From the NCBI GenBank assembly GCA_016198885.1, contig JACQHV010000076.1, positions 1-5,479 on the forward strand: a DNA stretch of 5,479 nucleotides. The letters run 5' to 3'. This document shows, piece by piece, positions 1 through 4,929 of the stretch. How positions within the stretch are numbered: the first letter of the stretch is position 1; every line of letters begins with the position of its first letter. A program made the translations under genes and the position numbers. Source of the DNA: Gammaproteobacteria bacterium (GTDB lineage: Bacteria; Pseudomonadota; Gammaproteobacteria; Eutrophobiales; Eutrophobiaceae). A model generated the notes under the pieces. It ran no database searches. It worked only from the letters and a program-made list of their open reading frames with translations, and was not told where the DNA came from.

Positions 1-23
1 CTTTTTCTACAGCCTCGTTAGGC
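1..23 (+). other. Right end of an attC site (partial)
   Basis: The window opens in the right arm of an attC. GTTAGGC at 17-23 fits the R'' consensus GTTRRRY. The left arm lies upstream of the window, so base pairing cannot be checked. Recombination between the G at 17 and the T at 18 would make 18 the first base of the next cassette. Confidence 0.6.
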
Positions 24-125
24 GTCAGGTTGCTCTGCAATACTTCAGTGCAAGCACCGTGCTACCACCTCTCTGATTGACAACAGTTCGCGGGGCGAGC
101 AACCTATGTCAAACCGGAGCATCGT

Positions 126-872
126 ATGAAAGAGCCGCTATATCAGCTCGCGTCGCTCCTCGGATCTGTGCGAGCGATTACTCTTGAGGTGACAGGTATC
201 TTCCTAGTCACCCTATTCGACTTGATGGTGCCCGGTACGAAGCATCACGTTTTCTCTGTGGCGGCCGTTCTCGTACTGTTGGCGGCAACGTTTGTGTCTT
301 TAGCCCTTTATAGGAAGCATGTCAGGCGAACCATTCTTAGCGGCCAAATCGCGAAGTTCGCCGAGGAGCTGGAGGACCGGGTATTCGAGATCCTCCAGAC
401 TGCCGTGATCGAACAGTGGCCCACAACTGACGAAAGGACTCTGTGCCAGCGAGAGCGCCAGAACAAGGAGGTTTGGGTTCTCGCCGGAGATTTCAAAGCA
501 GACCTTGGCTCGAGACGCGGCGCGATCATACAAAATTTGTCGGAGGCAAAAAAGTATCGATACATCTGTCATCACCAGGCGGAAAAAGACATGGACACGC
601 TCTGGCATACATGTGAAAGGAACGTCCAGGGCTTCAAGGCTGACCGCCTCGAAATGAGATGTCTCCCAGAGCGAAGGCTGCCACCCGTTCAAATGCTGGT
701 TTTCCTTCCCGAACGCTCCGTACATCTGATCTTACAGAAGGTTTTGGCGAACCGGGTTCTTGAGGTCACGGATGAGCATCTCCGAGACGATGCTATGACT
801 GCCTTCAATACACTCTGGGAGGATCTAGCAAAACTGTCACACGGGTCTGAGGAGAGATTTACTCACGGTTGA
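126..872 (+). CDS. Two-helix membrane protein with C-terminal cytoplasmic domain, function unknown
   Basis: The 248-residue product has two hydrophobic segments, about residues 16-36 and 42-62. A basic stretch (YRKHVRR, about 62-68) follows and should hold the rest in the cytoplasm. Residues 70-95 are helical and charged and could form a coiled coil. From about residue 113 there is an alpha/beta domain with a strand (EVWVLAGDF), then IIQNLSEAKKYRYI (134-147), a late hydrophobic strand (MLVFLPE, 190-196) and a final helix. The strand plus 'NL...YRYI' pattern recalls cytoplasmic domains I have seen in bacterial sensor or effector proteins, but I cannot name a family. The ATG has CGGAG six bases upstream (115-119). 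It is the only gene of its cassette and ends 38 bases before the R' box. A two-TM protein with a soluble domain is a common plan for defence effectors; that role is inference only. Confidence 0.8.
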   Translation: MKEPLYQLASLLGSVRAITLEVTGIFLVTLFDLMVPGTKHHVFSVAAVLVLLAATFVSLALYRKHVRRTILSGQIAKFAEELEDRVFEILQTAVIEQWPTTDERTLCQRERQNKEVWVLAGDFKADLGSRRGAIIQNLSEAKKYRYICHHQAEKDMDTLWHTCERNVQGFKADRLEMRCLPERRLPPVQMLVFLPERSVHLILQKVLANRVLEVTDEHLRDDAMTAFNTLWEDLAKLSHGSEERFTHG

Positions 873-910
873 ATCACCGGTGGTGCCGCTCCTCCCTTCT
901 AATAGCTGAC

Positions 911-998
911 GACTAACTTTAAGCTGGTGCGGACGGGCCGCCAGCGTCGCGCCAAATCAACCGTCCGTGCTGGCCCACCGCACAGCAAGACGTTATGC
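911..998 (+). other. attC site, 88 bp
   Basis: R' is GACTAAC (911-917) and R'' is GTTATGC (992-998). Between them, GTGCGGACGGGCC on the left pairs with GGCCCACCGCAC on the right apart from an unpaired base, as expected for the L boxes of a folded attC bottom strand. The centre (AGCGTCGCGCC) and the right arm (GTGCTGGCCC) closely resemble the next attC at 1723-1809, so the two sites belong to one attC family. R' matches R'' less well than in the next site. Confidence 0.82.
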
Positions 999-1098
999 TC
1001 ATGGGAAACAAACCCTGTCGAGCGTCCTAGCATTGGCAAGCAGGTAATACAGGCGAGCGGTGATCAGATGGTCTATATCGTCACATAAGTCATCCATT

Positions 1099-1106
1099 GG
1101 GGGGAG
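1099..1106 (+). promoter_or_regulatory. Purine-rich ribosome binding site that sets the start at 1108
   Basis: GGGGGGAG lies directly before ATG 1108. The GGAG core is only one base from the ATG, so the upstream run of G at 1099-1102 may be the pairing part. The in-frame GTG at 1060 has only AGGCGAG in front of it and would add 16 residues with no conserved look ahead of the zinc-binding cysteines. Confidence 0.5.
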
Positions 1107-1107
1107 C

Positions 1108-1710
1108 ATGGCCACCTGTCAGAAATGCGGGCAAGAACTGTTTGGCGCAATTGAGTGCTTCAAATGCGGCTTCCGCGCGGATCCGCGAAGCGCAGGAGAC
1201 CAGTACACCGCGCGTGTTTGGGCCAAGGCCGAGGAAGAAGATCAACGTAAGCGCAAGACGTTTTGGTATCGCTTTTGGTTTCGTCTAACATACGGTGAAT
1301 TAGAAAGGCGTTTCTTGGAGGGAACCGCCGAACTTCACGATATGGAGCGGGTCGGTTCGAAGAATTTCGCCTGTGGCAACATCCTTTTCCATGGCGAGAT
1401 ACTCAAGTCCGTCTCCGTAAGGCGCGGTGCAGAAGCGTGGGAAGCGGTTGAACAACTGCCAGATCTTGTGTCGACGAGCCTTACCTGCTCGTCATGTCGT
1501 TTCAAGCACGTGATACGTGAGGCCCCATTTCCAGGTCAAAAAGTCGCTATGGGACCTCCCATACCCGTTGGACGCTTTGACAATGACTACCTCGGCCTAT
1601 GGGAGTCATCATGGTTCCGGCTCGTGCGCCCTGTCGTGGCACGCTCGATGGGCATAGATAATTCGCTGGTGTGCCAAAAATGTGGGGGCGAAGGTTCGCC
1701 CCGTAGATGA
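1108..1710 (+). CDS. Zinc-ribbon protein of unknown function
   Basis: Read from ATG 1108 the product has 200 residues and begins almost at once with a zinc ribbon: C4-x2-C7 and C17-x2-C20, with the knuckle pattern CQKCG and CFKCG. A basic and aromatic stretch follows (KRKTFWYRFWFRL, 48-60). A second pair of CxxC motifs is split across the C-terminal half, CSSC at 127-130 and CQKC at 189-192, which could close a second zinc site. There is no signal peptide; the aromatic stretch is too polar for a sure membrane helix. Two zinc sites around an unknown core suggest nucleic acid or protein binding, which is inference. The frame is also open to a GTG at 1060; I prefer 1108 because of the ribosome binding site and because the N-terminal cysteines then sit in the usual place. 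I do not recognise the family. Confidence 0.78.
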   Translation: MATCQKCGQELFGAIECFKCGFRADPRSAGDQYTARVWAKAEEEDQRKRKTFWYRFWFRLTYGELERRFLEGTAELHDMERVGSKNFACGNILFHGEILKSVSVRRGAEAWEAVEQLPDLVSTSLTCSSCRFKHVIREAPFPGQKVAMGPPIPVGRFDNDYLGLWESSWFRLVRPVVARSMGIDNSLVCQKCGGEGSPRR

Positions 1711-1722
1711 GCGGCCACCGAT

Positions 1723-1809
1723 GCCTAACTCTAGGTGGAACGGACGGGCTGAAAGCGTCGCGCAATCGTTTGATGGCGTGCTGGCCCGCCGTTCACCACG
1801 ACGTTAGGC
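1723..1809 (+). other. attC site, 87 bp, well-formed
   Basis: R' GCCTAAC (1723-1729) and R'' GTTAGGC (1803-1809) are exact reverse complements, and the match extends to ten bases (1720-1729 with 1803-1812). The inner arms GGTGGAACGGACGGGC and GGCCCGCCGTTCACC pair with unpaired bases on one side, as known attC sites do. The centre AGCGTCGCGC and the right arm GTGCTGGCCC are shared with the site at 911-998. This is the cleanest attC in the window. Confidence 0.93.
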
Positions 1810-1818
1810 ATCATAGAC

Positions 1819-2727
1819 ATGACGGTAACAGTTGAACAATTCATGGAACGTTTAGGAGAGATTTCTGAACATAAAGGTGTTGAGTTCGCACGCGCTCATC
1901 AAGTATTTGATGCTGAAGAAACTTATGGCAATGAAGTACTGAAATACAAGGGTTATCTAACTCTCTCAGATGCTTTCAAGTGTTTCTTTTTAGAAACTGT
2001 CGAAATGATAAATGTGGAGATACGTCCTAAAGTAAAGAATCCATTATCAGAGTTTTACGCGATTTTTGTGCCAAGAATGGCGCATTCTTTTGCATCCCTT
2101 TGTGGTGCTGAGCGAGTATCAATCAAGGGCTACCCATATTTAGGATATACATTGTTACGTAATATTTTCGACAATCAAGTATTAACTTCTGCAGCTCTAC
2201 AGCGATTGACTGATTTTTATAGCATTGAAGGAGTAGTGCCAGGAAAACCTGTCAATCCTGAAGAAGTAAAAAAACTCAGAAAGAACACCGAGTATGTAGT
2301 TCGAAGGCAAATGACAGGAGACCAAAGTGGATTGTCGGCCACTACTCTAGCTGAATTATCAAAGTGGGATGCACTTTTTGATCATGAAACACATGGTGCA
2401 AGACTTTCAGCGGGACTTGCTATGGACTGGATGAGGGGTCAAGGACCATTACCAGTGCTTCCAAAGTTTGAAGAAATGCCATTTGCAATGTTTGTTAATC
2501 GATTCTGTGAAGTCGGCTGGATGTTTCATCATCTAGTTCCTCTACTTCAAATATCCGAGTTTCCTTTATCGGATGCATGGCGTAGAAAATGGCAAATCAT
2601 TGACGAGTCTTTTGAGCAAACTGTAGCTTCGTTAACTACCCAACTCGGAAAACCTATTGGCTCGGCGATTATAGAACTTGTCAAAGCGAAGTTTCCTTTC
2701 AATGAAAAGTCGGCATTTCCACTATGA
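1819..2727 (+). CDS. Helical cytosolic protein of unknown function, AT-rich cassette
   Basis: The 302-residue product is predicted mostly alpha-helical, with no signal peptide or clear membrane segment. Residues about 80-125 hold the most distinctive block: FVPRMAHSFASLCGAE, then GYPYLGYTLLRNIFDN, then LTSAALQ. Helical 'GYP..GYTLLR' blocks of this sort occur in uncharacterised proteins similar to the DUF5677 group, but the resemblance is loose. The middle has a histidine/aspartate stretch (DALFDHETHGARLS, about 188-201). Codon choice is clearly AT-rich compared with the GC-rich genes on the left, which points to a different source. The ATG lies only ten bases past the R'' box and no Shine-Dalgarno sequence is visible before it. 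The stop codon is one base before the next R' box, so the cassette is almost all coding. Confidence 0.82.
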   Translation: MTVTVEQFMERLGEISEHKGVEFARAHQVFDAEETYGNEVLKYKGYLTLSDAFKCFFLETVEMINVEIRPKVKNPLSEFYAIFVPRMAHSFASLCGAERVSIKGYPYLGYTLLRNIFDNQVLTSAALQRLTDFYSIEGVVPGKPVNPEEVKKLRKNTEYVVRRQMTGDQSGLSATTLAELSKWDALFDHETHGARLSAGLAMDWMRGQGPLPVLPKFEEMPFAMFVNRFCEVGWMFHHLVPLLQISEFPLSDAWRRKWQIIDESFEQTVASLTTQLGKPIGSAIIELVKAKFPFNEKSAFPL

Positions 2728-2728
2728 T

Positions 2729-2786
2729 GCCTAACAACACACTCCAGCCGACCGCTAAAAGCGGCGTCTGATTTTTATCGTTAGGC
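2729..2786 (+). other. attC site, 58 bp, short type
   Basis: R' GCCTAAC (2729-2735) and R'' GTTAGGC (2780-2786) are exact reverse complements. Inside, CAGCCGACCGCT pairs with AGCGGCGTCTG around a short AAA loop, with an unpaired base on one side. Its length and layout resemble the roughly 60-bp sites attached to aadA-type cassettes, and it differs from the 87-88 bp sites to its left. Confidence 0.9.
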
Positions 2787-2812
2787 CGTCAACCAATTAT
2801 AGGAGAATCGCC

Positions 2813-3082
2813 ATGGCGAAAATTTGCGTTGTTGATCACGATTACCAGGCAACTGTAAAGGCTTTCAAAGTTTCTCAGGAATACCAAGCCGATATTTCCG
2901 TCTTTGTTGTCGCTCAAGAGTATCAAGCAAAAGACGACGCACACTGGTTCTACACCTCTGGAGGTTCTACGAAGCTTTTCTGGGTAGCGCAAGAATACCA
3001 AGCGACCCTAAAGGTGTTTTTTGTGACACAGGAATATCAGGCCAAATGGCACAAGGGTCACGCTCTTCAAAATCGCCTGTGA
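2813..3082 (+). CDS. 7(1) septoil knot family protein (formerly DUF6150)
   Basis: The 89-residue product is built from repeats of about 13 residues, each with hydrophobic alternation (such as VKAFKV) and then a turn motif QEYQA or DYQA. YQA occurs at 11-13, 24-26, 37-39, 62-64 and 75-77. The wider gap between the third and fourth copies holds a degenerate unit (HWFYTSGGST, 44-53), giving about six units. This pattern and the length match what I recall of the 7(1) septoil knot family, whose Ureaplasma member was reported as a very complex protein knot. The family's cellular role is unknown. AGGAG at 2801-2805 lies seven bases before the ATG. The gene is first of two in its cassette; the next ATG is 17 bases past its stop, so co-translation or co-transcription is likely. 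The family assignment is from memory of the repeat pattern. Confidence 0.75.
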   Translation: MAKICVVDHDYQATVKAFKVSQEYQADISVFVVAQEYQAKDDAHWFYTSGGSTKLFWVAQEYQATLKVFFVTQEYQAKWHKGHALQNRL

Positions 3083-3099
3083 TCTAAGAGGAAAACAAT

Positions 3100-3561
3100 A
3101 TGAGCTGGTCCATCAATTGCAGCAACCAGAAATGCGGATCTTCAACTTGGGCGTCAAACATTGACGACCTGCTAAAACACCATGTCGATAACAAGGGGTG
3201 GTTCACCTGCTCAACCTGTAAGAGCGCCGGCTATATTGAAAAATCCTATGAACTCCAAGAAATTGGTAGTGTCTGGAATCCATTTCTTCGCGGCGTCGTG
3301 CCGCTAGGCACGGCCAATGACACGTATCAGCCGTTTGTGTTTCTTGTGAGTAATTCGCAAGACGGCCCGATCGACGACTTTTGGTTTTGTTATTACAAAG
3401 ATACTCGCCAAGATGGTGGCAAACTAAAATTGGGTTATGGTCCCGGTGGCCCACCTGTTCTTTCTTCACATAAACTGCTGGCGCTTATTCAAAAGCTTCT
3501 CGAATTGAAATGCTTACCTAAAAGCGACCTTGATAAAATTCTGCGTGTCGCACCACAGTAG
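3100..3561 (+). CDS. Zinc-ribbon-like protein, second gene of the knot cassette
   Basis: The 153-residue product has C7-x4-C12 near the N-terminus (INCSNQKCGSSTW) and CSTC at 37-40, so four cysteines can make one zinc ribbon. Between them sits a helix ending in HH (27-28). The rest is an alpha/beta domain with a hydrophobic strand (PFVFLVS), an aromatic patch (DDFWFCYYKD), a glycine/proline loop (GYGPGGPP, about 114-121) and a C-terminal leucine-rich helix (KLLALIQKLLELK). I think related proteins exist in other Gammaproteobacteria, but no function comes to mind. GAGGA at 3088-3092 is well placed before the ATG. The short gap after the knot gene, with no attC between them, makes this a two-gene cassette and implies a functional link, which is inference. 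Confidence 0.8.
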   Translation: MSWSINCSNQKCGSSTWASNIDDLLKHHVDNKGWFTCSTCKSAGYIEKSYELQEIGSVWNPFLRGVVPLGTANDTYQPFVFLVSNSQDGPIDDFWFCYYKDTRQDGGKLKLGYGPGGPPVLSSHKLLALIQKLLELKCLPKSDLDKILRVAPQ

Positions 3562-3571
3562 CCATGAGCGG

Positions 3572-3613
3572 CCCTAACCAGTGTGTGCAGGGGAAAACAC
3601 GGGAACAGAATGC
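3572..3613 (+). other. Possible left half of a disrupted attC
   Basis: CCCTAAC at 3572-3578 is in the right place for an R' box, eleven bases after the stop of the zinc-ribbon gene. No partner R'' and no complementary right arm can be found before or after the inverted-repeat element that starts at 3614. The simplest reading is that the right half was lost when that element arrived or later. A chance seven-base match is the alternative. Confidence 0.35.
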
Positions 3614-3854
3614 GGGTCGGACCTACGTAACGGACTGATTTATAGAAAATCATTCAATTAAAATGGGACTATTTAGTCCTTAGAGCCGCTTTTTTGTCTT
3701 GAAAAAAGTGTTTTAAGAAGTTGGATTATAGTGTTGGCCAAGCTGAAGTCTTATACTGCCCAAAATGTAGGTAAAAACAATCCTTTAAACCGGAATAATC
3801 GCCTTATATAGCGATGTTATTTATAGTAAACAATATCTTACGCAGGTCCGACCC
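3614..3854. mobile_element. 241-bp inverted-repeat element, MITE-like, no gene
   Basis: The ends are 17-bp inverted repeats, 3614-3630 and 3838-3854, with one mismatch. Each starts with the near-palindrome GGTC-S-GACC. The interior is AT-rich, has stops in all useful frames, and contains small hairpins: TGATTT with AAATCA (3636-3652), GGACT with AGTCC (3666-3679), CTTTTT with AAAAAG (about 3689-3708) and ATCGC with GCGAT (3798-3815). I see no target-site duplication in the flanks. Small non-coding elements of this kind are usually moved by a transposase encoded elsewhere. Odd-centred GGTCnGACC ends recall repeats handled by REP-associated Y1 transposases, but this link is weak. It covers most of the gene-free stretch between 3562 and 3856. 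Confidence 0.6.
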
Positions 3855-3856
3855 AG

Positions 3857-4054
3857 ATATTCACCGCAACCTTGTCGACGAATTTAATGAAAACCATAAA
3901 AGAGAATCCCGGCACGTTACAGAAGGACATCAAGAAGCTGAAAAACGTTGAAGACGGCAAGAAGGTGGCGAATGTTTTGTATTACATGGAGCTTTACGGA
4001 AAAATACGGAAAGAGAAATCTGGCAATACCAACCAGTTGTTCGCAGTTCAATGA
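3857..4054 (+). pseudogene. C-terminal fragment of a winged-helix-like protein
   Basis: The frame is open from 3830, inside the inverted-repeat element, to the stop at 4052-4054, so the original 5' end seems to be missing. The possible starts are TTG 3872 and ATG 3887, neither with a ribosome binding site. Read from 3887, the 55 residues look like a small winged helix: ENPGTLQKDIKKL (helix, turn, helix start), KKVANVLYYMELYGKIRK (recognition helix and strand) and EKSGNTNQLFAV (wing). 'GKI..EKSGNT..LF' is typical of the wing in archaeal and bacterial DNA-binding domains attached to larger proteins. The stop is one base before the next R' box, so this was probably the last part of a cassette gene. 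A small intact gene started at 3887 is possible but less likely. Confidence 0.5.
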
Positions 4055-4055
4055 T

Positions 4056-4142
4056 CCCTAACCACGCCATCAACGCGGACAGCAAAAAGCGTCGCTCCTT
4101 CGTTGCGCCACTTTTTGCTGCCGGTTATGGCGAACGTTGAAG
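4056..4142 (+). other. Degenerate attC-like site
   Basis: CCCTAAC (4056-4062) right after the stop serves as R'. The inner arms pair strongly: AGCAAAAAG (4081-4089) with CTTTTTGCT (4111-4119), and CGCCAT (4065-4070) with ATGGCG (4127-4132). The right box would be GTTGAAG (4136-4142), which breaks the R'' consensus in its last base and pairs with R' over only four positions. The fold and position are those of an attC, but the site may recombine poorly. Confidence 0.62.
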
Positions 4143-4189
4143 CTGTAGAAAAAGTCCGGAACTTCTGATTTTGCCTGTGATCTGATCGT

Positions 4190-4220
4190 GTTAATGAAGG
4201 GAAACGCCCCTTCGCTTAAC
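4190..4220 (+). other. Hairpin GTTAA...TTAAC before a short frame
   Basis: GTTAA (4190-4194) pairs with TTAAC (4216-4220), and GAAGGG (4196-4201) pairs with CCCTTC (4208-4213) around the loop AAACGC. No T run follows on either strand, so it is not a standard terminator. AGGAG begins directly after the stem at 4221, so folding of the transcript could affect access to that ribosome binding site. Confidence 0.5.
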
Positions 4221-4231
4221 AGGAGCAACCG

Positions 4232-4276
4232 ATGCCACGGTTTAAAGCGAAGATAAATAGATCGGGGCCGGAGTGA
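4232..4276 (+). CDS. Possible 14-residue peptide
   Basis: The frame reads MPRFKAKINRSGPE. AGGAG at 4221-4225 is six bases before the ATG, which is one of the best-placed ribosome binding sites in the window. The peptide is basic with no known motif. It sits just downstream of the 4190-4220 hairpin. It could be a leader peptide, the tail of a lost gene, or chance. Confidence 0.25.
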   Translation: MPRFKAKINRSGPE

Positions 4277-4334
4277 CTTATTTATAACCATTTACATTAG
4301 AAGATAGAAAACAAAAACCCAAGAACCCCGGCAA

Positions 4335-4505
4335 ATGGAACGCACACATCTCAACAACTTCAATCCCTCCACTATGTTCGGCTATGACACAGCAGGGAAC
4401 CGCATCGGTCTGGCGCGTGCGGTTGCCGACCACGTGAAAGGCATAGGTGGTGATAGTGTCTTCCATCACAATCAGTTTCTTCTGCTGGACAACTGCTCAA
4501 AATGA
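4335..4505 (+). pseudogene. Uncertain 56-codon frame with a YD-repeat-like motif
   Basis: The product begins MERTHLNNFNPSTMFGYDTA and continues GNRIGLARAVADH to a stop at 4503-4505. 'FGYDTAGNRI' resembles the YD repeat of Rhs-type proteins, where Y-D-x-x-G-N-R is the usual core. One motif is too little to prove origin. There is no ribosome binding site, and an in-frame stop lies upstream at 4305-4307. It could be a fragment, a small unknown gene or noise. The complementary strand is also open here and its product looks no more convincing. Confidence 0.22.
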
Positions 4506-4599
4506 AGTACATGGATGTTCAAATGTCGCAGGCGCAGGATGCGCATGAGCGACTAAATCACACCGGTCCCGATCTGCAATAATCAACCCCGGATCACTG

Positions 4600-4628
4600 A
4601 TGACAAACGGCACACATTTATGTACACT
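4600..4628 (+). promoter_or_regulatory. Promoter of the toxin-antitoxin operon, with possible operator
   Basis: ATGACA (4600-4605, one mismatch to the -35 consensus) and TACACT (4623-4628, two mismatches to the -10 consensus) are 17 bases apart. The expected transcription start is about 4634-4636, at the toxin ATG itself. The palindrome TGTACA (4621-4626) overlaps the -10 box and could be an operator half-site for the antitoxin's ribbon-helix-helix domain. Confidence 0.5.
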
Positions 4629-4635
4629 GTAATTA

Positions 4636-4929
4636 ATGAAGCCGTTCCGTTGGAACCACGAGAAAAACGAGAAACTGAAAGCAGAGCGGAACATTTCCTT
4701 TGAGGAGATCGTTCTCGCCATTGAAGCCGGCGGATTACTCGATATCTTGCGGCATTCCAACCCCCGCAACTATCCGAATCAGCGCGTGTTTGTGGTTGCG
4801 GTCGAGCAATATGCCTACTTGGTGCCGTTCGTTGAGGAAGCGAATTACTATTTCCTTAAGACGATCCTGCCAAGCAGGAAAGCCACACGTGATTATCTGA
4901 AAGGTGGTGAACGAAATGAAGAAGCGTAA
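4636..4929 (+). CDS. BrnT-like toxin of a type II toxin-antitoxin system
   Basis: The 97-residue product follows the BrnT plan: an N-terminal strand FRWN (4-7), a charged helix, then ISFEE (20-24), central beta strands (RVFVVAVEQYAYLVPFV, 50-66) and a terminal SRKATRDYL (80-88). BrnT proteins have the RelE fold and act as ribonucleases that slow translation; the family normally has about 90 residues and an SARKAT-like motif near its end, as here. It is the first gene of the operon and overlaps the antitoxin gene by 14 bases, a normal order for BrnT systems. The ATG is the first start after an in-frame stop at 4630-4632 and has no ribosome binding site, so translation may begin on a leaderless message. 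Family membership is well supported; activity is not shown. Confidence 0.82.
   Translation: MKPFRWNHEKNEKLKAERNISFEEIVLAIEAGGLLDILRHSNPRNYPNQRVFVVAVEQYAYLVPFVEEANYYFLKTILPSRKATRDYLKGGERNEEA
4901..4907 (+). promoter_or_regulatory. Ribosome binding site that sets the antitoxin start at 4916
   Basis: AAGGTGG lies eight bases before ATG 4916. The in-frame GTG codons at 4904 and 4907 sit inside this element and so are unlikely starts. Confidence 0.55.

Larger units (their letters stand above)
4143..4635 (+). other. Gene-poor leader of the toxin-antitoxin cassette
   Basis: About 490 bases hold no gene that I can defend. They contain a strong hairpin (4190-4220), a 14-codon frame with a good ribosome binding site (4232-4276), an AT-rich patch (4277-4320), a 56-codon frame without a ribosome binding site (4335-4505) and a 26-codon frame whose ATG overlaps its stop (4503-4583). 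The toxin promoter is at the right end. There is no second attC in the stretch. It may be debris of an earlier cassette or a non-coding RNA region. Confidence 0.55.

Noticed and set aside
77..107. TTGACA (77-82) as a -35 box for the first gene
   Set aside because: No acceptable -10 box is present at 16-18 bases. The best hexamer, ACCTAT at 19 bases, matches the consensus at two positions only.
300..725. Long open frame on the - strand (141 residues)
   Set aside because: It lies wholly within the + strand membrane-protein gene, which has a good ribosome binding site, a plausible domain plan and the orientation of the array.
1060..1107. GTG start giving a 216-residue zinc-ribbon protein
   Set aside because: The added 16 residues have no zinc-ribbon character, and the ATG at 1108 is preceded by a purine-rich ribosome binding site.
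2840..3050. Repeated DNA units that could suggest a CRISPR or tandem repeat
   Set aside because: The similarity is at the protein level (QEYQA units with varied codons) inside one coding frame, and the spacing is that of a repeat protein.
3203..3469. Open frame on the - strand within the zinc-ribbon gene of cassette D
   Set aside because: It is a shadow of the + strand gene, has no ribosome binding site and is arginine- and serine-rich in the manner of antisense translations.
3720..3726. GTTGGAT as an R'' box for the attC that seems broken at 3572
   Set aside because: It lies inside the AT-rich inverted-repeat element and no arms between it and CCCTAAC pair.
4190..4220. Rho-independent terminator
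   Set aside because: The stem is strong but no T run follows on either strand.
4190..4220. GTTAATG ... GCTTAAC as an attC
   Set aside because: The order is GTT first and AAC last, which is the reverse of the AAC...GTT arrangement needed for an attC on either strand.
4278..4769. Open frames on the - strand in the gene-poor leader and toxin region
   Set aside because: They run against the array direction, lack ribosome binding sites, show no recognisable motifs, and the right-hand one overlaps the toxin gene.
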